Assembly: GCF_008000935.1 (NCBI RefSeq)
Contig: NZ_CP042831.1
Span: 248,001 to 312,000, forward strand
Direction of reading: 5' to 3'
Origin: Flavobacterium alkalisoli
GTDB taxonomy: Bacteria; Bacteroidota; Bacteroidia; Flavobacteriales; Flavobacteriaceae
Length of the DNA stretch: 64,000 nucleotides
Of this stretch, positions 1 to 9,675 are shown piece by piece. The first letter of the stretch is position 1; the number at the start of each line of letters is the position of its first letter. The notes beneath the pieces are model-generated. The model saw only the letters and a program-made list of their open reading frames with translations. It was not told the DNA's origin and searched no databases. The translations under genes and the position numbers were made by a program.

Positions 1-2
1 CA

Positions 3-464
3 TTATCAGGTATTATCAATAGCGTAAAAAACATTAACCCTTCTGTAAATATAATTTTTACTGTTTCCCCTGTAAGGCATATTAAAGATGGGTTTAGTGA
101 AAACCAATGGAGTAAATCAAACCTTATAAGTTCAGTACATGAAACTATAGCAGAGGTAAAAGAAAACCTGGCTTACTTTCCTTCGTATGAAATAATGATG
201 GACGAACTTAGGGATTATCGCTTTTATGCCGAAGATATGATACACCCTAACCAGGTAGCCATAGACTATATATGGGAACGTTTTGCAGAAAGCCACATTA
301 CACTCGAAGCCTTTACGACCATGAAAGAAGTAGATACTGTACAAAAGGGAATGCATCACCGCTCATTTAATCCTGAATCGGAACAGCATAAAAACTTTCT
401 TTTAAAACTGGAACAAAAGGCAAAATCCTTAAAAGATAAATACCCGCATATTATATTTAAATAA
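3..464 (+). CDS. GSCFA domain protein, C-terminal part (5' end outside window)
   Basis: The reading frame is open from base 3 and ends at 464, so this is the last ~153 residues of a gene that starts upstream of the window. Seen: a TVSPVRHIKDG segment, SKSNL, then YFPSYEIMMDELRDYRFY and DMIHPN. These are hallmark blocks of the C-terminal half of GSCFA family proteins, which are SGNH-hydrolase-like and common in Bacteroidota. The substrate is unknown. Starting the gene at the internal ATG at 195 would cut through the conserved block, so I treat it as a partial gene. A bidirectional hairpin terminator follows directly. Confidence 0.85.
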   Translation, partial: LSGIINSVKNINPSVNIIFTVSPVRHIKDGFSENQWSKSNLISSVHETIAEVKENLAYFPSYEIMMDELRDYRFYAEDMIHPNQVAIDYIWERFAESHITLEAFTTMKEVDTVQKGMHHRSFNPESEQHKNFLLKLEQKAKSLKDKYPHIIFK

Positions 465-488
465 AAAGAGCGCTTAAAGCGCTCTTTT
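464..488. terminator. Bidirectional terminator between convergent genes
   Basis: Near-perfect palindrome AAAAGAGCGC-TTAAA-GCGCTCTTTT. It has A/T tracts on both sides and lies between the stop of the GSCFA gene and the stop of the hydroxylase gene, so it can serve both strands. Confidence 0.8.
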
Positions 489-493
489 AGTTG

Positions 494-2254
494 TTAGGAT
501 ATTTTTTCTTTTTCAAATATAAGTTCAAGTCCGCCCTCAATTAAATGAGCTATTTCCGGACGTTTCTTTTTAACCTCATCAAGATGCAACAGCACTTCAT
601 TAAGTAACTCCTGTTGTTTGTTTTGGTTAAGGAGCTCAGTAATTTCTACCGATAATAACCAGTCGTTAGAATGGTTTTCCTTAAGCTTCTTAAATGTATC
701 TTCAATACTAATAGTATTAGCAACACCATCTCTGATATTTCTTATATTTTGATACAGTCCTTCCAGTTCTTCCCTTTGGGCCGATTTTTTAGCTTTTATA
801 GTTTTGCTTGAAGGAACGTGTGTTATAAGGTCAAAGCTGTTTACATCGGCCGGGCCTGAATAAGCAGAAACTACTTTTTTACCCACAGCCATATCATAAG
901 TACCCCATTCCGGCTGGAACAACACTTTATCCCCATTGGTTACAGTACAATCTTTAAAGCTTATCAGAATAATTTTACCCTGTATGTTTCTTGTACCGGT
1001 AATTATTTCTCCGCTAACGGTTATGTCTCCTTCAAATTCAAGGGTAACTCTTTCCCCTTCATATACACCATAAGCTTTAAGGTCACGCGGACTCATATCC
1101 TCAATAGCAAGGTTAATACCCTTAAGCTTACCAATAGGGCTACCAAAACCTTCTGCATGGTAAGATGTACCATGACCTACAAGTTCTTTTTCCCTATAGG
1201 CAAGGGCTGTACCTCCCGTTGCCTGAATATATACCGGTTTGCCTTCACTTTCAATTACATTTGTGAATACACCTGATATTTGTACTCCTGTACTTAACTC
1301 TATAGTACCTAATGCGTTTGAATTAATTAATTTTTGAATACCGGAAAGTCCACCTGTACGTAATGCCATTTTATTTGCAAATTCTTCAAGCACTAGGCTA
1401 AGATGTGCAAAATCCGGCGTTACAAAAAGTTGTGGTTGTGGCTTAGTGATATCAAAACTTTGGTATGCAGCATTAATATCATATGATAGTTTCTTTACAT
1501 TATCTGTCATACACCATGCGCTTTCCCCTATTGAAGAAAGTAATCCGGCACCATATATCTTAGGATCTTCCACAGTACCTATAAGTCCGTACTCAACTGT
1601 CCACCAGTGAAGATTTCTTATAAGTGCCATTTCACTAAGCTCACCCATATCATTTTGCAATTCATCAACCCTCTTCTCGGCAGCTTCAATTTCATCCTGA
1701 GGCGTACCTTCAGCTTCTTTTAATATAGAAAGTAAGCGTATTGCCTCATATATTTCATAATCTCTGGCTGATGATATGGCTTTACAACCTATTTCGCCAA
1801 ACCTTCTTAAATATTCTGCATATTCAGGGTTTGCAATAATAGGCGCATGACCGGCTCCTTCATGTATAATATCTGGCGCAGGAGTGTATTCAATATGCTC
1901 TAACTGACGGATATCTGAAGCTATTACAAGTACATTATAGGCCTGGAATTCCATAAAGGCATTAGGCGGAATAAATCCGTCTACAGCAACGGCTGCCCAT
2001 CCTATTTCCTTTAATATCCTGTTCATACCATACATGCTTGGTATGTTGTTTATCTCTATACCTGTTTTTTTAAGCCCTTCTAAATAAGAGCTATGTGCCA
2101 CTTTACTAAGGTAATCTACATTTTTGCGCATAACATAGCGCCACACCGCCTGATTTATAGGTGTATATTCCTCATAATCCTGCGGCTTTATAAACTGTTT
2201 AAGGTGCTTAGGCAGCCTCTCTATCAACGGATTGCTTTCTATTGTAGCATTCAT
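494..2254 (-). CDS. Aromatic amino acid hydroxylase (phenylalanine 4-monooxygenase type), long form
   Basis: 586 residues. Pterin-dependent non-heme iron hydroxylase; the family converts Phe to Tyr (or acts on Tyr/Trp) with tetrahydropterin and O2. Seen: the iron motif APDIIHEGAGHAP with His131 and His136, and Glu221 in WTVEYGL as the third ligand. The catalytic part occupies about residues 30-330. Classical bacterial PhhA is only about 260-300 residues, so the C-terminal ~250 residues are an extension. That extension has beta-rich stretches (about 340-470) and a charged helical end, and I assign it no function. Exact substrate cannot be told from sequence. It is a single gene, transcribed away from the lipoprotein pair. 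Confidence 0.9.
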   Translation of the reverse strand: MNATIESNPLIERLPKHLKQFIKPQDYEEYTPINQAVWRYVMRKNVDYLSKVAHSSYLEGLKKTGIEINNIPSMYGMNRILKEIGWAAVAVDGFIPPNAFMEFQAYNVLVIASDIRQLEHIEYTPAPDIIHEGAGHAPIIANPEYAEYLRRFGEIGCKAISSARDYEIYEAIRLLSILKEAEGTPQDEIEAAEKRVDELQNDMGELSEMALIRNLHWWTVEYGLIGTVEDPKIYGAGLLSSIGESAWCMTDNVKKLSYDINAAYQSFDITKPQPQLFVTPDFAHLSLVLEEFANKMALRTGGLSGIQKLINSNALGTIELSTGVQISGVFTNVIESEGKPVYIQATGGTALAYREKELVGHGTSYHAEGFGSPIGKLKGINLAIEDMSPRDLKAYGVYEGERVTLEFEGDITVSGEIITGTRNIQGKIILISFKDCTVTNGDKVLFQPEWGTYDMAVGKKVVSAYSGPADVNSFDLITHVPSSKTIKAKKSAQREELEGLYQNIRNIRDGVANTISIEDTFKKLKENHSNDWLLSVEITELLNQNKQQELLNEVLLHLDEVKKKRPEIAHLIEGGLELIFEKEKIS

Positions 2255-2476
2255 AGTTAAGTAGTCTTAGTAATTGAGGTAAAATTACGAAATTCTCAAT
2301 TAATTTTAATCACACAAACAGAATCAATTGTTAAAGCCTGAAAATTAGCTCCCTTTTTAAAGGAATTCGAACAAAATTTAAATTTTAACACTACCCTTTT
2401 GCAATAAAGCCCTCTATTCTCAGTTTTATTTTTACTTTTACGACCCTTAACATTAATTAATTTTTAAATTTTCATT

Positions 2477-3397
2477 ATGAAAAAACTTTTTTGCTTTTTA
2501 GCTGTAGCTGCAACTGCGGCTTTTACATCATGTAGCAGTGATGACGATTCAGGAAACAACGGTGAAAACCCAGGAACAGGAAACGAAGTAACAGCTATTA
2601 CACTTTCTGCAAGTGCAACATCTGTTGATCTTGGTACTGCTGTTACTTTCACTGTAGTTGATCAGGATGGTGATGCTGTGACAAATGCTACTTTAACTGC
2701 TAATGGTAATGCTATAACTAGCCCATGGACTGCTGAAACTGCAGGTGAATATACTGTAGTTGCTACTTTAGGTGAGCTTACTTCATCTGTTACTGTTACT
2801 GTAACAGAAGAAGACACAACTCCTGTTGCTAGCGATTCATTTGTAATAGATGACACAAACTATGAAACTAACGTTGGTGCTTTTGCATACAGAGGTATAT
2901 ATGCTGCTGAAACAGAAGGGGAATATGTAATTGTATGGGACTTTAATCCTTATTTAGTTGTAGGAACAGGAGAAGAAGCAACTTTTCCAAACGACCTATA
3001 CATTACTTTACAATTTCCAATTACACCAACTGGAGAAAACGAAGCTGGTGAGCCTACATTTACAATTACAAACCCAACTACTGGCGAGTTTACTTTAGAC
3101 AATAACATATTAGACGCTTGGATTATTGCTAACTCTGAAGCATTATTACCTACTGACGCAACTGAAAGAGCTGCGGCTATCTCTGATATTACTCTAAACA
3201 TAACAGCTTTACAGTTTGCTGAAACTGAAGGAGGTTCTTCTAATCTTGAAGCTACTTACACAATCACACTAACTAATGGCACTGTAATTAATGGTGAATA
3301 TAGTGGTGAAACTGGCATGTATGATGGCACTAACCAAGGAAGAGGTATTAGCATTAAAAATACAACAGTTGCAAAATCTCAAAACTTAAGAAAATAA
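2477..3397 (+). CDS. Surface lipoprotein with one Ig-like domain
   Basis: 306 residues. Signal peptide with lipobox FTSC (lipidated Cys19), followed by SSDDD. An acidic run right after the cysteine is reported in Bacteroidota as an export signal to the outer face of the outer membrane. Residues about 36-115 form one bacterial Ig-like (BIG2-like) domain with the block ITSPWTAE. The remaining ~190 residues resemble the C-terminal half of the neighbour at 3518. The two genes are tandem paralogs with near-identical signal peptides. Function unknown; surface adhesion or matrix roles would be guesswork. Followed by its own terminator. Confidence 0.8.
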   Translation: MKKLFCFLAVAATAAFTSCSSDDDSGNNGENPGTGNEVTAITLSASATSVDLGTAVTFTVVDQDGDAVTNATLTANGNAITSPWTAETAGEYTVVATLGELTSSVTVTVTEEDTTPVASDSFVIDDTNYETNVGAFAYRGIYAAETEGEYVIVWDFNPYLVVGTGEEATFPNDLYITLQFPITPTGENEAGEPTFTITNPTTGEFTLDNNILDAWIIANSEALLPTDATERAAAISDITLNITALQFAETEGGSSNLEATYTITLTNGTVINGEYSGETGMYDGTNQGRGISIKNTTVAKSQNLRK

Positions 3398-3414
3398 TTT
3401 TTCTTATTTAATAT

Positions 3415-3441
3415 AAAACCCGCCTCTTGGCGGGTTTTTTT
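3415..3441 (+). terminator. Rho-independent terminator
   Basis: AAACCCGCC-TCTT-GGCGGGTTT hairpin followed by a T run, 18 bases after the first Ig-like lipoprotein. The two paralogs are therefore probably separate transcripts. Confidence 0.85.
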
Positions 3442-3462
3442 ATTAGTAATAATCTAAAAATT

Positions 3463-3480
3463 TTGGCATATAAATTGTAA
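3463..3480 (+). promoter_or_regulatory. Possible sigma-54 promoter of second Ig-like lipoprotein
   Basis: TTGGCAT-N4-ATTGTAA places GG (3465-3466) and GT (3477-3478) with the 10-base gap typical of -24/-12 promoters (consensus TGGCAC-N5-TTGC). There are two mismatches. It lies 38 bases before the start at 3518. The window encodes a sigma-54 activator (26448-27734), but a link is only inferred. Confidence 0.3.
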
Positions 3481-3517
3481 AGCAAAATTTAATATTAACT
3501 AAATATTAATTATTGTT

Positions 3518-4630
3518 ATGAAAAAAATTATTTGCTTTTTAGCGCTTGCTGCAACCGCAGCTTTTACATCGTGTAGTAACGATGATGATTCAGGAAACAA
3601 TTCAGGAAATGAGGTAACCGCTATTGACCTTACTTCCAGTACAGAAAGCATCGTTCTTGGAGAAGGCTCTTTCACTTTTACTGTAAAAGACCAAAATGGC
3701 AACACAGTAACCGATGCTACATTAACTGCAAACCAAACTGCAATTACCAGCCCATGGACTCCTGAAGCCATAGGTACTTACACCATTAAGGCAACTTATG
3801 GTCAATTAACCGATGAATTAACCGTAACGGTTAATGAACAAGGCAATACGGTAACAGCTATCAACCTTACTGCAAGTGCAGAATCTGTTGAAGCTGGCAC
3901 TGCTGTTACTTTTACAGTAACCGATCAGGATAACGCTGTTGTAACAGGCGCAACCCTAACTGCAAACGATACTCCCATAACCAGCCCCTGGACTCCGGAA
4001 ATTTCAGGCGAATATGTAATAGTAGCTACTTTAGGTGAACTTACTGTAGCAATAAACGTAACTGTAACAGATGCTCCCCAAACAGAAAACATCTTTACTG
4101 TTAATGGTACAGAATATCAAACGACAAATAATGTGCTAATTTATTTCGGAACCGACGCTGGTGTTAACTACTGGGTATTGGCTTCTTACTCCAGCACAGG
4201 AGAAGGCGAGGAAGCTGAAGTAATAAATGAGTCAGACATCATATTTACATCTTTACAAACCAACGAAACTACATTAGATTTCCCAACTCCTCAAACTATC
4301 ACTTTTGGCGAGCAAAATCCCGGAACAAAAGATGCTTCAATTATATTTGACACCACTAATGAACTTGAAATAACAGACGAGATTTCAAGCCTTAACCTAA
4401 CTATAAACAGTATAACTCTGGCAGAAACAGTAGAGGAACAGTTTATTAATTATAACTACTCCTTAGAACTAAACAACGGAACTACTGTAGAAGGGACATT
4501 TAACGGTAACTGGGGCTTTTTAAACGCTTCACAAACTGCAGGAAGAAACAGTAATTCTTCAAAACAGGTTATTAAAGTATCTAAATCTCAAATATTACAG
4601 AGAATAAAATCAAAAACTTATTTAAAATAA
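3518..4630 (+). CDS. Surface lipoprotein with two Ig-like domains (paralog of 2477 gene)
   Basis: 370 residues. Signal peptide and lipobox (FTSC, then SNDDD) almost match the upstream paralog. Two consecutive Ig-like repeats (about residues 31-107 and 109-190) each contain the block ITSPWTPE. The second repeat (GTAVTFTV, GEY..VATLGEL) is closer to the single repeat of the upstream gene than the first repeat is. This suggests duplication or exchange of domain units. The C-terminal ~175 residues are not recognised. Predicted to be anchored in the outer membrane facing out. Function unknown. Confidence 0.8.
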   Translation: MKKIICFLALAATAAFTSCSNDDDSGNNSGNEVTAIDLTSSTESIVLGEGSFTFTVKDQNGNTVTDATLTANQTAITSPWTPEAIGTYTIKATYGQLTDELTVTVNEQGNTVTAINLTASAESVEAGTAVTFTVTDQDNAVVTGATLTANDTPITSPWTPEISGEYVIVATLGELTVAINVTVTDAPQTENIFTVNGTEYQTTNNVLIYFGTDAGVNYWVLASYSSTGEGEEAEVINESDIIFTSLQTNETTLDFPTPQTITFGEQNPGTKDASIIFDTTNELEITDEISSLNLTINSITLAETVEEQFINYNYSLELNNGTTVEGTFNGNWGFLNASQTAGRNSNSSKQVIKVSKSQILQRIKSKTYLK

Positions 4631-4636
4631 AAAACT

Positions 4637-4670
4637 AAAAAGCCGCTCAATGAGCGGCTTTTTTTTATTT
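4637..4670. terminator. Bidirectional terminator
   Basis: AAAAAGCCGCTC-AAT-GAGCGGCTTTTT hairpin with A and T tracts, between the convergent stops of the Ig-like lipoprotein (4630) and the DUF4136 lipoprotein (4665). Confidence 0.85.
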
Positions 4671-5225
4671 CTTATTTTTTTGTGGCGGGAACTGTGCCAG
4701 TATGTTTGAAACAAATTCCTTAATTCGTTCTTCTTTTTTGTCACGGTCAAGAGTTAAAACTCCTGTACCTACCCCCTGCCAAACCAGTTCTTTACTTTTA
4801 CCGTCTATAAGGTCTATATAAAGCGTCCCTTCGGTAGAGGTACTAACAGAGGTATAATTACCTCCCCAATAACCAGGGTAACCCCAGCCATAATATCCTC
4901 CCCAGCCCCAGCCGTAACCCCAGCCTCCATAAAACTGGTTTACGTTTACTTCTTTACGGGCTTTAGTAAAAAAGTTTACAAGAACATCGGGGTTTTCGCT
5001 TTTGGTAAAACCTTTAGCGGCAAATTCCTCATCCAATGCACGAAGAATCCTTTTCTTGTCTAAGTCTGATATATCAACCTTATCAATTCCGGGCTGAAAA
5101 TAGGCATAAGTCCTGTAAGTTGTAAAATCGGTAGCATCATCATAATCGGCAGCCACCCTAACAGCATTACACGAACCCGCAAGGACTAAGACAAATAGTA
5201 ACGATAGCAATTTTATTGTTTTCAT
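4665..5225 (-). CDS. DUF4136 domain lipoprotein
   Basis: 186 residues. Signal peptide with lipobox AGSC (Cys19). The body matches the DUF4136 pattern: DYDDATDFTTYRTYAYF near the N terminus, PDVLVNFFTKA in the middle and GTLYIDLIDGKSKELVWQG towards the end. A Gly/Tyr/Trp-rich loop (about residues 98-125) interrupts the fold, as is common in this family. Envelope lipoprotein of unknown function. It lies 54 bases downstream of hutU on the opposite end of the same strand; a weak hairpin at 5263-5281 overlaps the hutU stop. Confidence 0.85.
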   Translation of the reverse strand: MKTIKLLSLLFVLVLAGSCNAVRVAADYDDATDFTTYRTYAYFQPGIDKVDISDLDKKRILRALDEEFAAKGFTKSENPDVLVNFFTKARKEVNVNQFYGGWGYGWGWGGYYGWGYPGYWGGNYTSVSTSTEGTLYIDLIDGKSKELVWQGVGTGVLTLDRDKKEERIKEFVSNILAQFPPQKNKK

Positions 5226-5279
5226 AATCCAATGAGTTAAGAGTTCATTTTAAAGATAAACCAATAACCCTTTGGGTTA

Positions 5280-7268
5280 TTAGCTCAACAATGCGTCGTC
5301 TACCATATTTGGCAATGTAACTTTTAGTAAAGGCTGCACCTCCATAGCTCTTTTTATTGCAAAAACAGCCTCTTCATTTCTTGCCCAGCTTCTACGTGAA
5401 ATACCATTATTAACATCCCAGAAAAGCATTGATTCTAAGCGTCTTGACGCATCTTTAGAACCATCAAGAACCATACCAAATCCGCCATTTATAACCTCTC
5501 CCCAGCCTACGCCTCCACCGTTGTGGATACTCACCCAGGTAGCTCCCCTAAAGCTGTCGCCTATTACATTATGTATAGCCATATCAGCTGTAAAGCGGGA
5601 ACCGTCATAAATATTAGATGTTTCACGGTAAGGAGAATCGGTACCCGATACATCGTGATGATCACGTCCCAGTACCACATAACCTATTTCTCCCCTGGCA
5701 ATTGCCTGGTTAAAAGCCTCAGCTATTTTAATCCTTCCTTCTGCATCAGCATAAAGGATACGTGCCTGAGAACCTACTACAAGCTTATTCTCCTGCGCTC
5801 CTTTTATCCATTTTATATTGTCCTGCATCTGCTGTTTTATTTCAGCAGGAGCAGCTTTAGACATTTCTTCTAATACATTTAATGCAATCGCATCGGTCTT
5901 GGCAAGATCTTCAGGATTACCCGAAGCACATACCCAACGGAAAGGACCAAATCCGTAATCAAAACACATAGGCCCCATAATATCCTGAACGTAGCTAGGG
6001 TATCTGAAGTCAATACCGTTTGGAGCCATAATATCGGCTCCTGCACGCGATGCCTCTAAAAGGAAAGCGTTACCATAGTCAAAGAAATAGGTTCCTTTTG
6101 CAGTATGCTTATTAACAGCAGCTGCATGCCTTCTTAGTGTTTCCTGAACCTTTTGCTTAAAGGTTTCAGGTTCTTCAGCCATTAGCCTGTTAGATTCCTC
6201 AAAACTTATTCCTGCCGGGTAATAACCACCGGCCCACGGATTGTGAAGCGAAGTTTGGTCACTACCTAAATCTATATAGATATTAGCTTCATCAAATTTC
6301 TCCCACACATCAACCACATTACCCTGATAAGCAATAGAAACCACTTCTTTATTAGCTTTTGCCTCAAGAACTCTTTTTACAAGAGCATCAGTATCGGTAA
6401 CAACTTCATCTACCCATCCCTGAGAATGACGTGTATGTACCGCTTTAGGGTTAACCTCTGCACAAACGGTAATACAGCCTGCAATGTTACCTGCCTTTGG
6501 CTGAGCACCACTCATACCTCCAAGACCAGATGTTACGAATACTTTTCCTTCAAGGCCTTCTCCATTCTTAGAGATTTTTCTTCCGCCGTTCATAACTGTA
6601 ATGGTAGTACCATGTACAATTCCCTGCGGACCGATATACATATAACTACCTGCTGTCATTTGACCGTATTGGGTAACGCCAAGCGCGTTGAATTTTTCCC
6701 AGTCATCCGGCTTAGAATAGTTAGGGATCATCATACCGTTTGTAACCACTACCCTTGGGGCCTCTTTATGAGACGGAAATAACCCCATAGGATGCCCGGA
6801 ATACATAACAAGCGTTTGCTCTTCGGTCATTTCACTAAGGTACTTCATGGTTAACCTGTACTGTGCCCAGTTTTGGAAAACAGCACCATTACCACCATAA
6901 GTAATAAGTTCGTGCGGATGCTGTGCTACAGCATAATCAAGGTTATTTTGTATCATTAGCATAATGGCTTTTGCCTGCTCTGATTTACCCGGATATTCTG
7001 ATATTGGCCTTGCGTACATTTTATAGTCAGGACGCAGGCGATACATATATATACGTCCGTATTTTTCAAGCTCTTCTGTAAATTCCTTAATCAGTTCAGC
7101 ATGGTGCTGTGGCTCAAAATAACGAAGTGCATTACGTAATGCCAGCTTTTTTTCTTCCGCTGTTAATATCTCTTTACGTTTTGGCGCATGGTTTATAGAT
7201 GGATCATAGGGTTTAGCCTGTGGTAAAACCGAAGGAATCCCTTCCTTTATCTGTTCCTTGAATGTCAT
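5280..7268 (-). CDS. hutU: Urocanate hydratase
   Basis: 662 residues. Second step of histidine degradation: urocanate to imidazolonepropionate, with tightly bound NAD+. Seen: NAD-binding TSGLGGMSGAQPKAGN, YQGNVVDVWEKF, DYGNAFLLEASRAGAD, and the active-site region CFDYGFGPFRWVCASG. It is about 100 residues longer than the classical ~555-residue enzyme, with extra sequence at the N terminus and internally, as in other Bacteroidota forms. No other hut gene is adjacent. The nearest arginase-fold (formimidoylglutamase-like) gene, at 20264, lacks most metal ligands. The start at 7268 is supported by the conserved N-terminal region that follows. Confidence 0.93.
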   Translation of the reverse strand: MTFKEQIKEGIPSVLPQAKPYDPSINHAPKRKEILTAEEKKLALRNALRYFEPQHHAELIKEFTEELEKYGRIYMYRLRPDYKMYARPISEYPGKSEQAKAIMLMIQNNLDYAVAQHPHELITYGGNGAVFQNWAQYRLTMKYLSEMTEEQTLVMYSGHPMGLFPSHKEAPRVVVTNGMMIPNYSKPDDWEKFNALGVTQYGQMTAGSYMYIGPQGIVHGTTITVMNGGRKISKNGEGLEGKVFVTSGLGGMSGAQPKAGNIAGCITVCAEVNPKAVHTRHSQGWVDEVVTDTDALVKRVLEAKANKEVVSIAYQGNVVDVWEKFDEANIYIDLGSDQTSLHNPWAGGYYPAGISFEESNRLMAEEPETFKQKVQETLRRHAAAVNKHTAKGTYFFDYGNAFLLEASRAGADIMAPNGIDFRYPSYVQDIMGPMCFDYGFGPFRWVCASGNPEDLAKTDAIALNVLEEMSKAAPAEIKQQMQDNIKWIKGAQENKLVVGSQARILYADAEGRIKIAEAFNQAIARGEIGYVVLGRDHHDVSGTDSPYRETSNIYDGSRFTADMAIHNVIGDSFRGATWVSIHNGGGVGWGEVINGGFGMVLDGSKDASRRLESMLFWDVNNGISRRSWARNEEAVFAIKRAMEVQPLLKVTLPNMVDDALLS

Positions 7269-7281
7269 AATCTTAGTATTC

Positions 7282-7306
7282 AGTGTTCAGTTATTAGTGT
7301 TCAGTT
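7282..7306. repeat. Short direct repeat AGTGTTCAGTT x2
   Basis: Two exact 11-base copies (7282-7292 and 7296-7306) in the hutU upstream region, with degenerate relatives (AGTATTCAG, ACTGAATAC) nearby. It could be an intergenic repeat or operator half-sites; no function is assigned. Confidence 0.4.
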
Positions 7307-7363
7307 TTTATATTCAAAATACACGGTTAGCTTACTGCCAACTACTTAGTGTATACTGAATAC

Positions 7364-7895
<532 letters not shown>

Positions 7896-7976
7896 AAAGC
7901 AAAATTATTAGCAAATTGATATTTTATAAGCCAATAAATTATACATTTACTACCACAAACACTAAAACAAATAATT

Positions 7977-8468
7977 ATGAACTTTAACTGGCTTGCAATT
8001 TTAGTTGCTGCACTATCTACAATGGTAGTGGGTTTTATTTGGTACAATCCTAAAGTTTTTGGTACTGCCTGGATGAAAGAAACAGGCATGACCGAAGAAA
8101 AAGCAAAAGGAGCAAATATGTTTAAGATTTTTGGAATGGCTATCCTTTTTGCGTTCCTGATTTCATTTATTCTTCAGTTTCTTGTTATCCATCAGTTTGG
8201 ACCATCAGGAATGGTAGGCGGACCTGAGTTTTTTGAAACAGCAAAACCATCTTACAAAGCATTTATGACCGACTATGGTGATGCTTTCAGGACATTTAAG
8301 CATGGTGCGCTTCATGGTTTTATGGCCGGGCTTTTACTTGCTCTTCCTGTCACAGGTACTAATGCCCTTTTTGAAAGAAAAAGTGCTAAATACATCCTGA
8401 TTAACGGAGGCTATTGGATTGTATGCTTTACCATTATAGGAGGTATACTTTGTGCATGGCCTGCATAA
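7977..8468 (+). CDS. DUF1761 domain membrane protein
   Basis: 163 residues with four predicted transmembrane helices (about 5-25, 52-75, 110-128, 140-160). The N-terminal block NWLAILVAALSTMVVGFIWYNPKVFG..WMKETG is the DUF1761 signature. Inner-membrane protein of unknown function. It stands alone, with its own terminator right after the stop. Confidence 0.88.
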   Translation: MNFNWLAILVAALSTMVVGFIWYNPKVFGTAWMKETGMTEEKAKGANMFKIFGMAILFAFLISFILQFLVIHQFGPSGMVGGPEFFETAKPSYKAFMTDYGDAFRTFKHGALHGFMAGLLLALPVTGTNALFERKSAKYILINGGYWIVCFTIIGGILCAWPA

Positions 8469-8487
8469 TTAAAAATATATAGCAATT

Positions 8488-8516
8488 AAAAATCTCCTTC
8501 GGGAGATTTTTCTTTT
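8488..8516 (+). terminator. Rho-independent terminator
   Basis: AAAAATCTCC-TTCG-GGAGATTTTT hairpin with a stable TTCG loop and a following T-rich stretch, 20 bases after the DUF1761 stop. Confidence 0.85.
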
Positions 8517-8529
8517 CTTTACCATTACT

Positions 8530-9675
8530 TTGAGCCCTAAACTTTCTTATAAAATATTTACGTCGGCTGCATCCCTTCCTCAGGAGTGGGATACCATTGC
8601 CGTTAAAAATATTTTCCTGTCCAAAAGCTATATGCAGGTATTGGAAAGCTCCTCACCCGCTAATATGGAATGCCATTTTGTTGCGCTCTATAAAAACAGT
8701 ATCCTATGTGGCATTGGCGTAGTACAGTATATTAACCTTAGTCGTATAAATACTTTTGGAGAAGAAATAAAAAAGAAGTTTAGCCTTAAGGATTATATTT
8801 TTAAAAAGTTCTCTTCTCATACCCTTATCCTCGGCAACAATAAGCTTACCGGACAAAACGCTTACCTGCTTGCCAATACCATTACTGAGAATGAGGCACT
8901 GGCACTCTTTAGAAAAACCCTGAAGAAACTAAAGAAAGAATACCTGAAGAAGTGTGTTCATATAAATCTGGTCTCGGTTAAGGATTTTAATCAAACAGAG
9001 TTCCCTGATTTTAAAACTGCCGGGTTTAAAAACTATTACAGGTTTTGCACCCAGCCCAATATGATTTTTCATATTCACCCTGAATGGAAAGATATTGAAG
9101 ACTATCTCACTGCACTTAACACTAAATACCGCACACAGTACAACCGGGCACGTAAAAAAGCTGAAGGCGTAGAAAAAAGAAAACTGACAGAAGAAGACAT
9201 CCTAAAGCATGAAGAACGTATTCATGAACTTTATCTTACAGTAGCCTCAAATGCTCCTTTCAATACTTTCTTTTTACCAAAAGGGCATTTCCATACCTTA
9301 AAGCAACAGCTAAAAGAGAATTTCCGCTTTTACGGATATTTTTTAAATGATCAATTAGTTGGTTTTAGCACTTTGGTAAAGAATAATCATGATATGGACA
9401 CCTATTTTTTAGGCTATGATGAAAGCGTACAAAAAGAAAAGATGCTATATCTTAATATGCTCTACGACATGGTGGCTTATGCCGTAAAAAAGGACTTTAA
9501 ACATGTTATTTTTGCCCGTTCTGCCATGGAAATAAAAAGCTCTGTAGGTGCCAGACCCGAAGAAGTATTCGGGATCATTAAGCACAGTAATGCCTTGGTA
9601 AATACTTTTATGAGCAGGCTCTTCCCTTATTTCGATCCAAAAATAGAATGGAAACAGCGTAATCCGTTTAAGTAG
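8530..9675 (+). CDS. GNAT-fold acyltransferase-like protein
   Basis: 381 residues. The fold resembles GNAT/FemAB-type proteins (peptidogalycan biosynthesis/BioF2-like). Seen in the second half: YRTQYNRARKKAEGVEKR, YGYFLNDQLVGFSTLVKNNHDMDTYFLGYD, and FARSAMEIKSSVGARPEEVFG. Substrate unknown; transfer of an acyl or aminoacyl group is inferred from the family. No ATG fits: the frame begins at a TTG (8530) directly after the terminator of the previous gene, and an in-frame ATT at 8524 is another option. The 3' end overlaps the convergent lipid kinase gene by 8 bases. Confidence 0.7.
   Translation: MSPKLSYKIFTSAASLPQEWDTIAVKNIFLSKSYMQVLESSSPANMECHFVALYKNSILCGIGVVQYINLSRINTFGEEIKKKFSLKDYIFKKFSSHTLILGNNKLTGQNAYLLANTITENEALALFRKTLKKLKKEYLKKCVHINLVSVKDFNQTEFPDFKTAGFKNYYRFCTQPNMIFHIHPEWKDIEDYLTALNTKYRTQYNRARKKAEGVEKRKLTEEDILKHEERIHELYLTVASNAPFNTFFLPKGHFHTLKQQLKENFRFYGYFLNDQLVGFSTLVKNNHDMDTYFLGYDESVQKEKMLYLNMLYDMVAYAVKKDFKHVIFARSAMEIKSSVGARPEEVFGIIKHSNALVNTFMSRLFPYFDPKIEWKQRNPFK

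Noticed and set aside
5263..5281. Hairpin AATAACCC-TTT-GGGTTATT as hutU terminator
   Set aside because: The stem overlaps the hutU stop codon and has only a weak T tract afterwards on the minus strand; function not supported.
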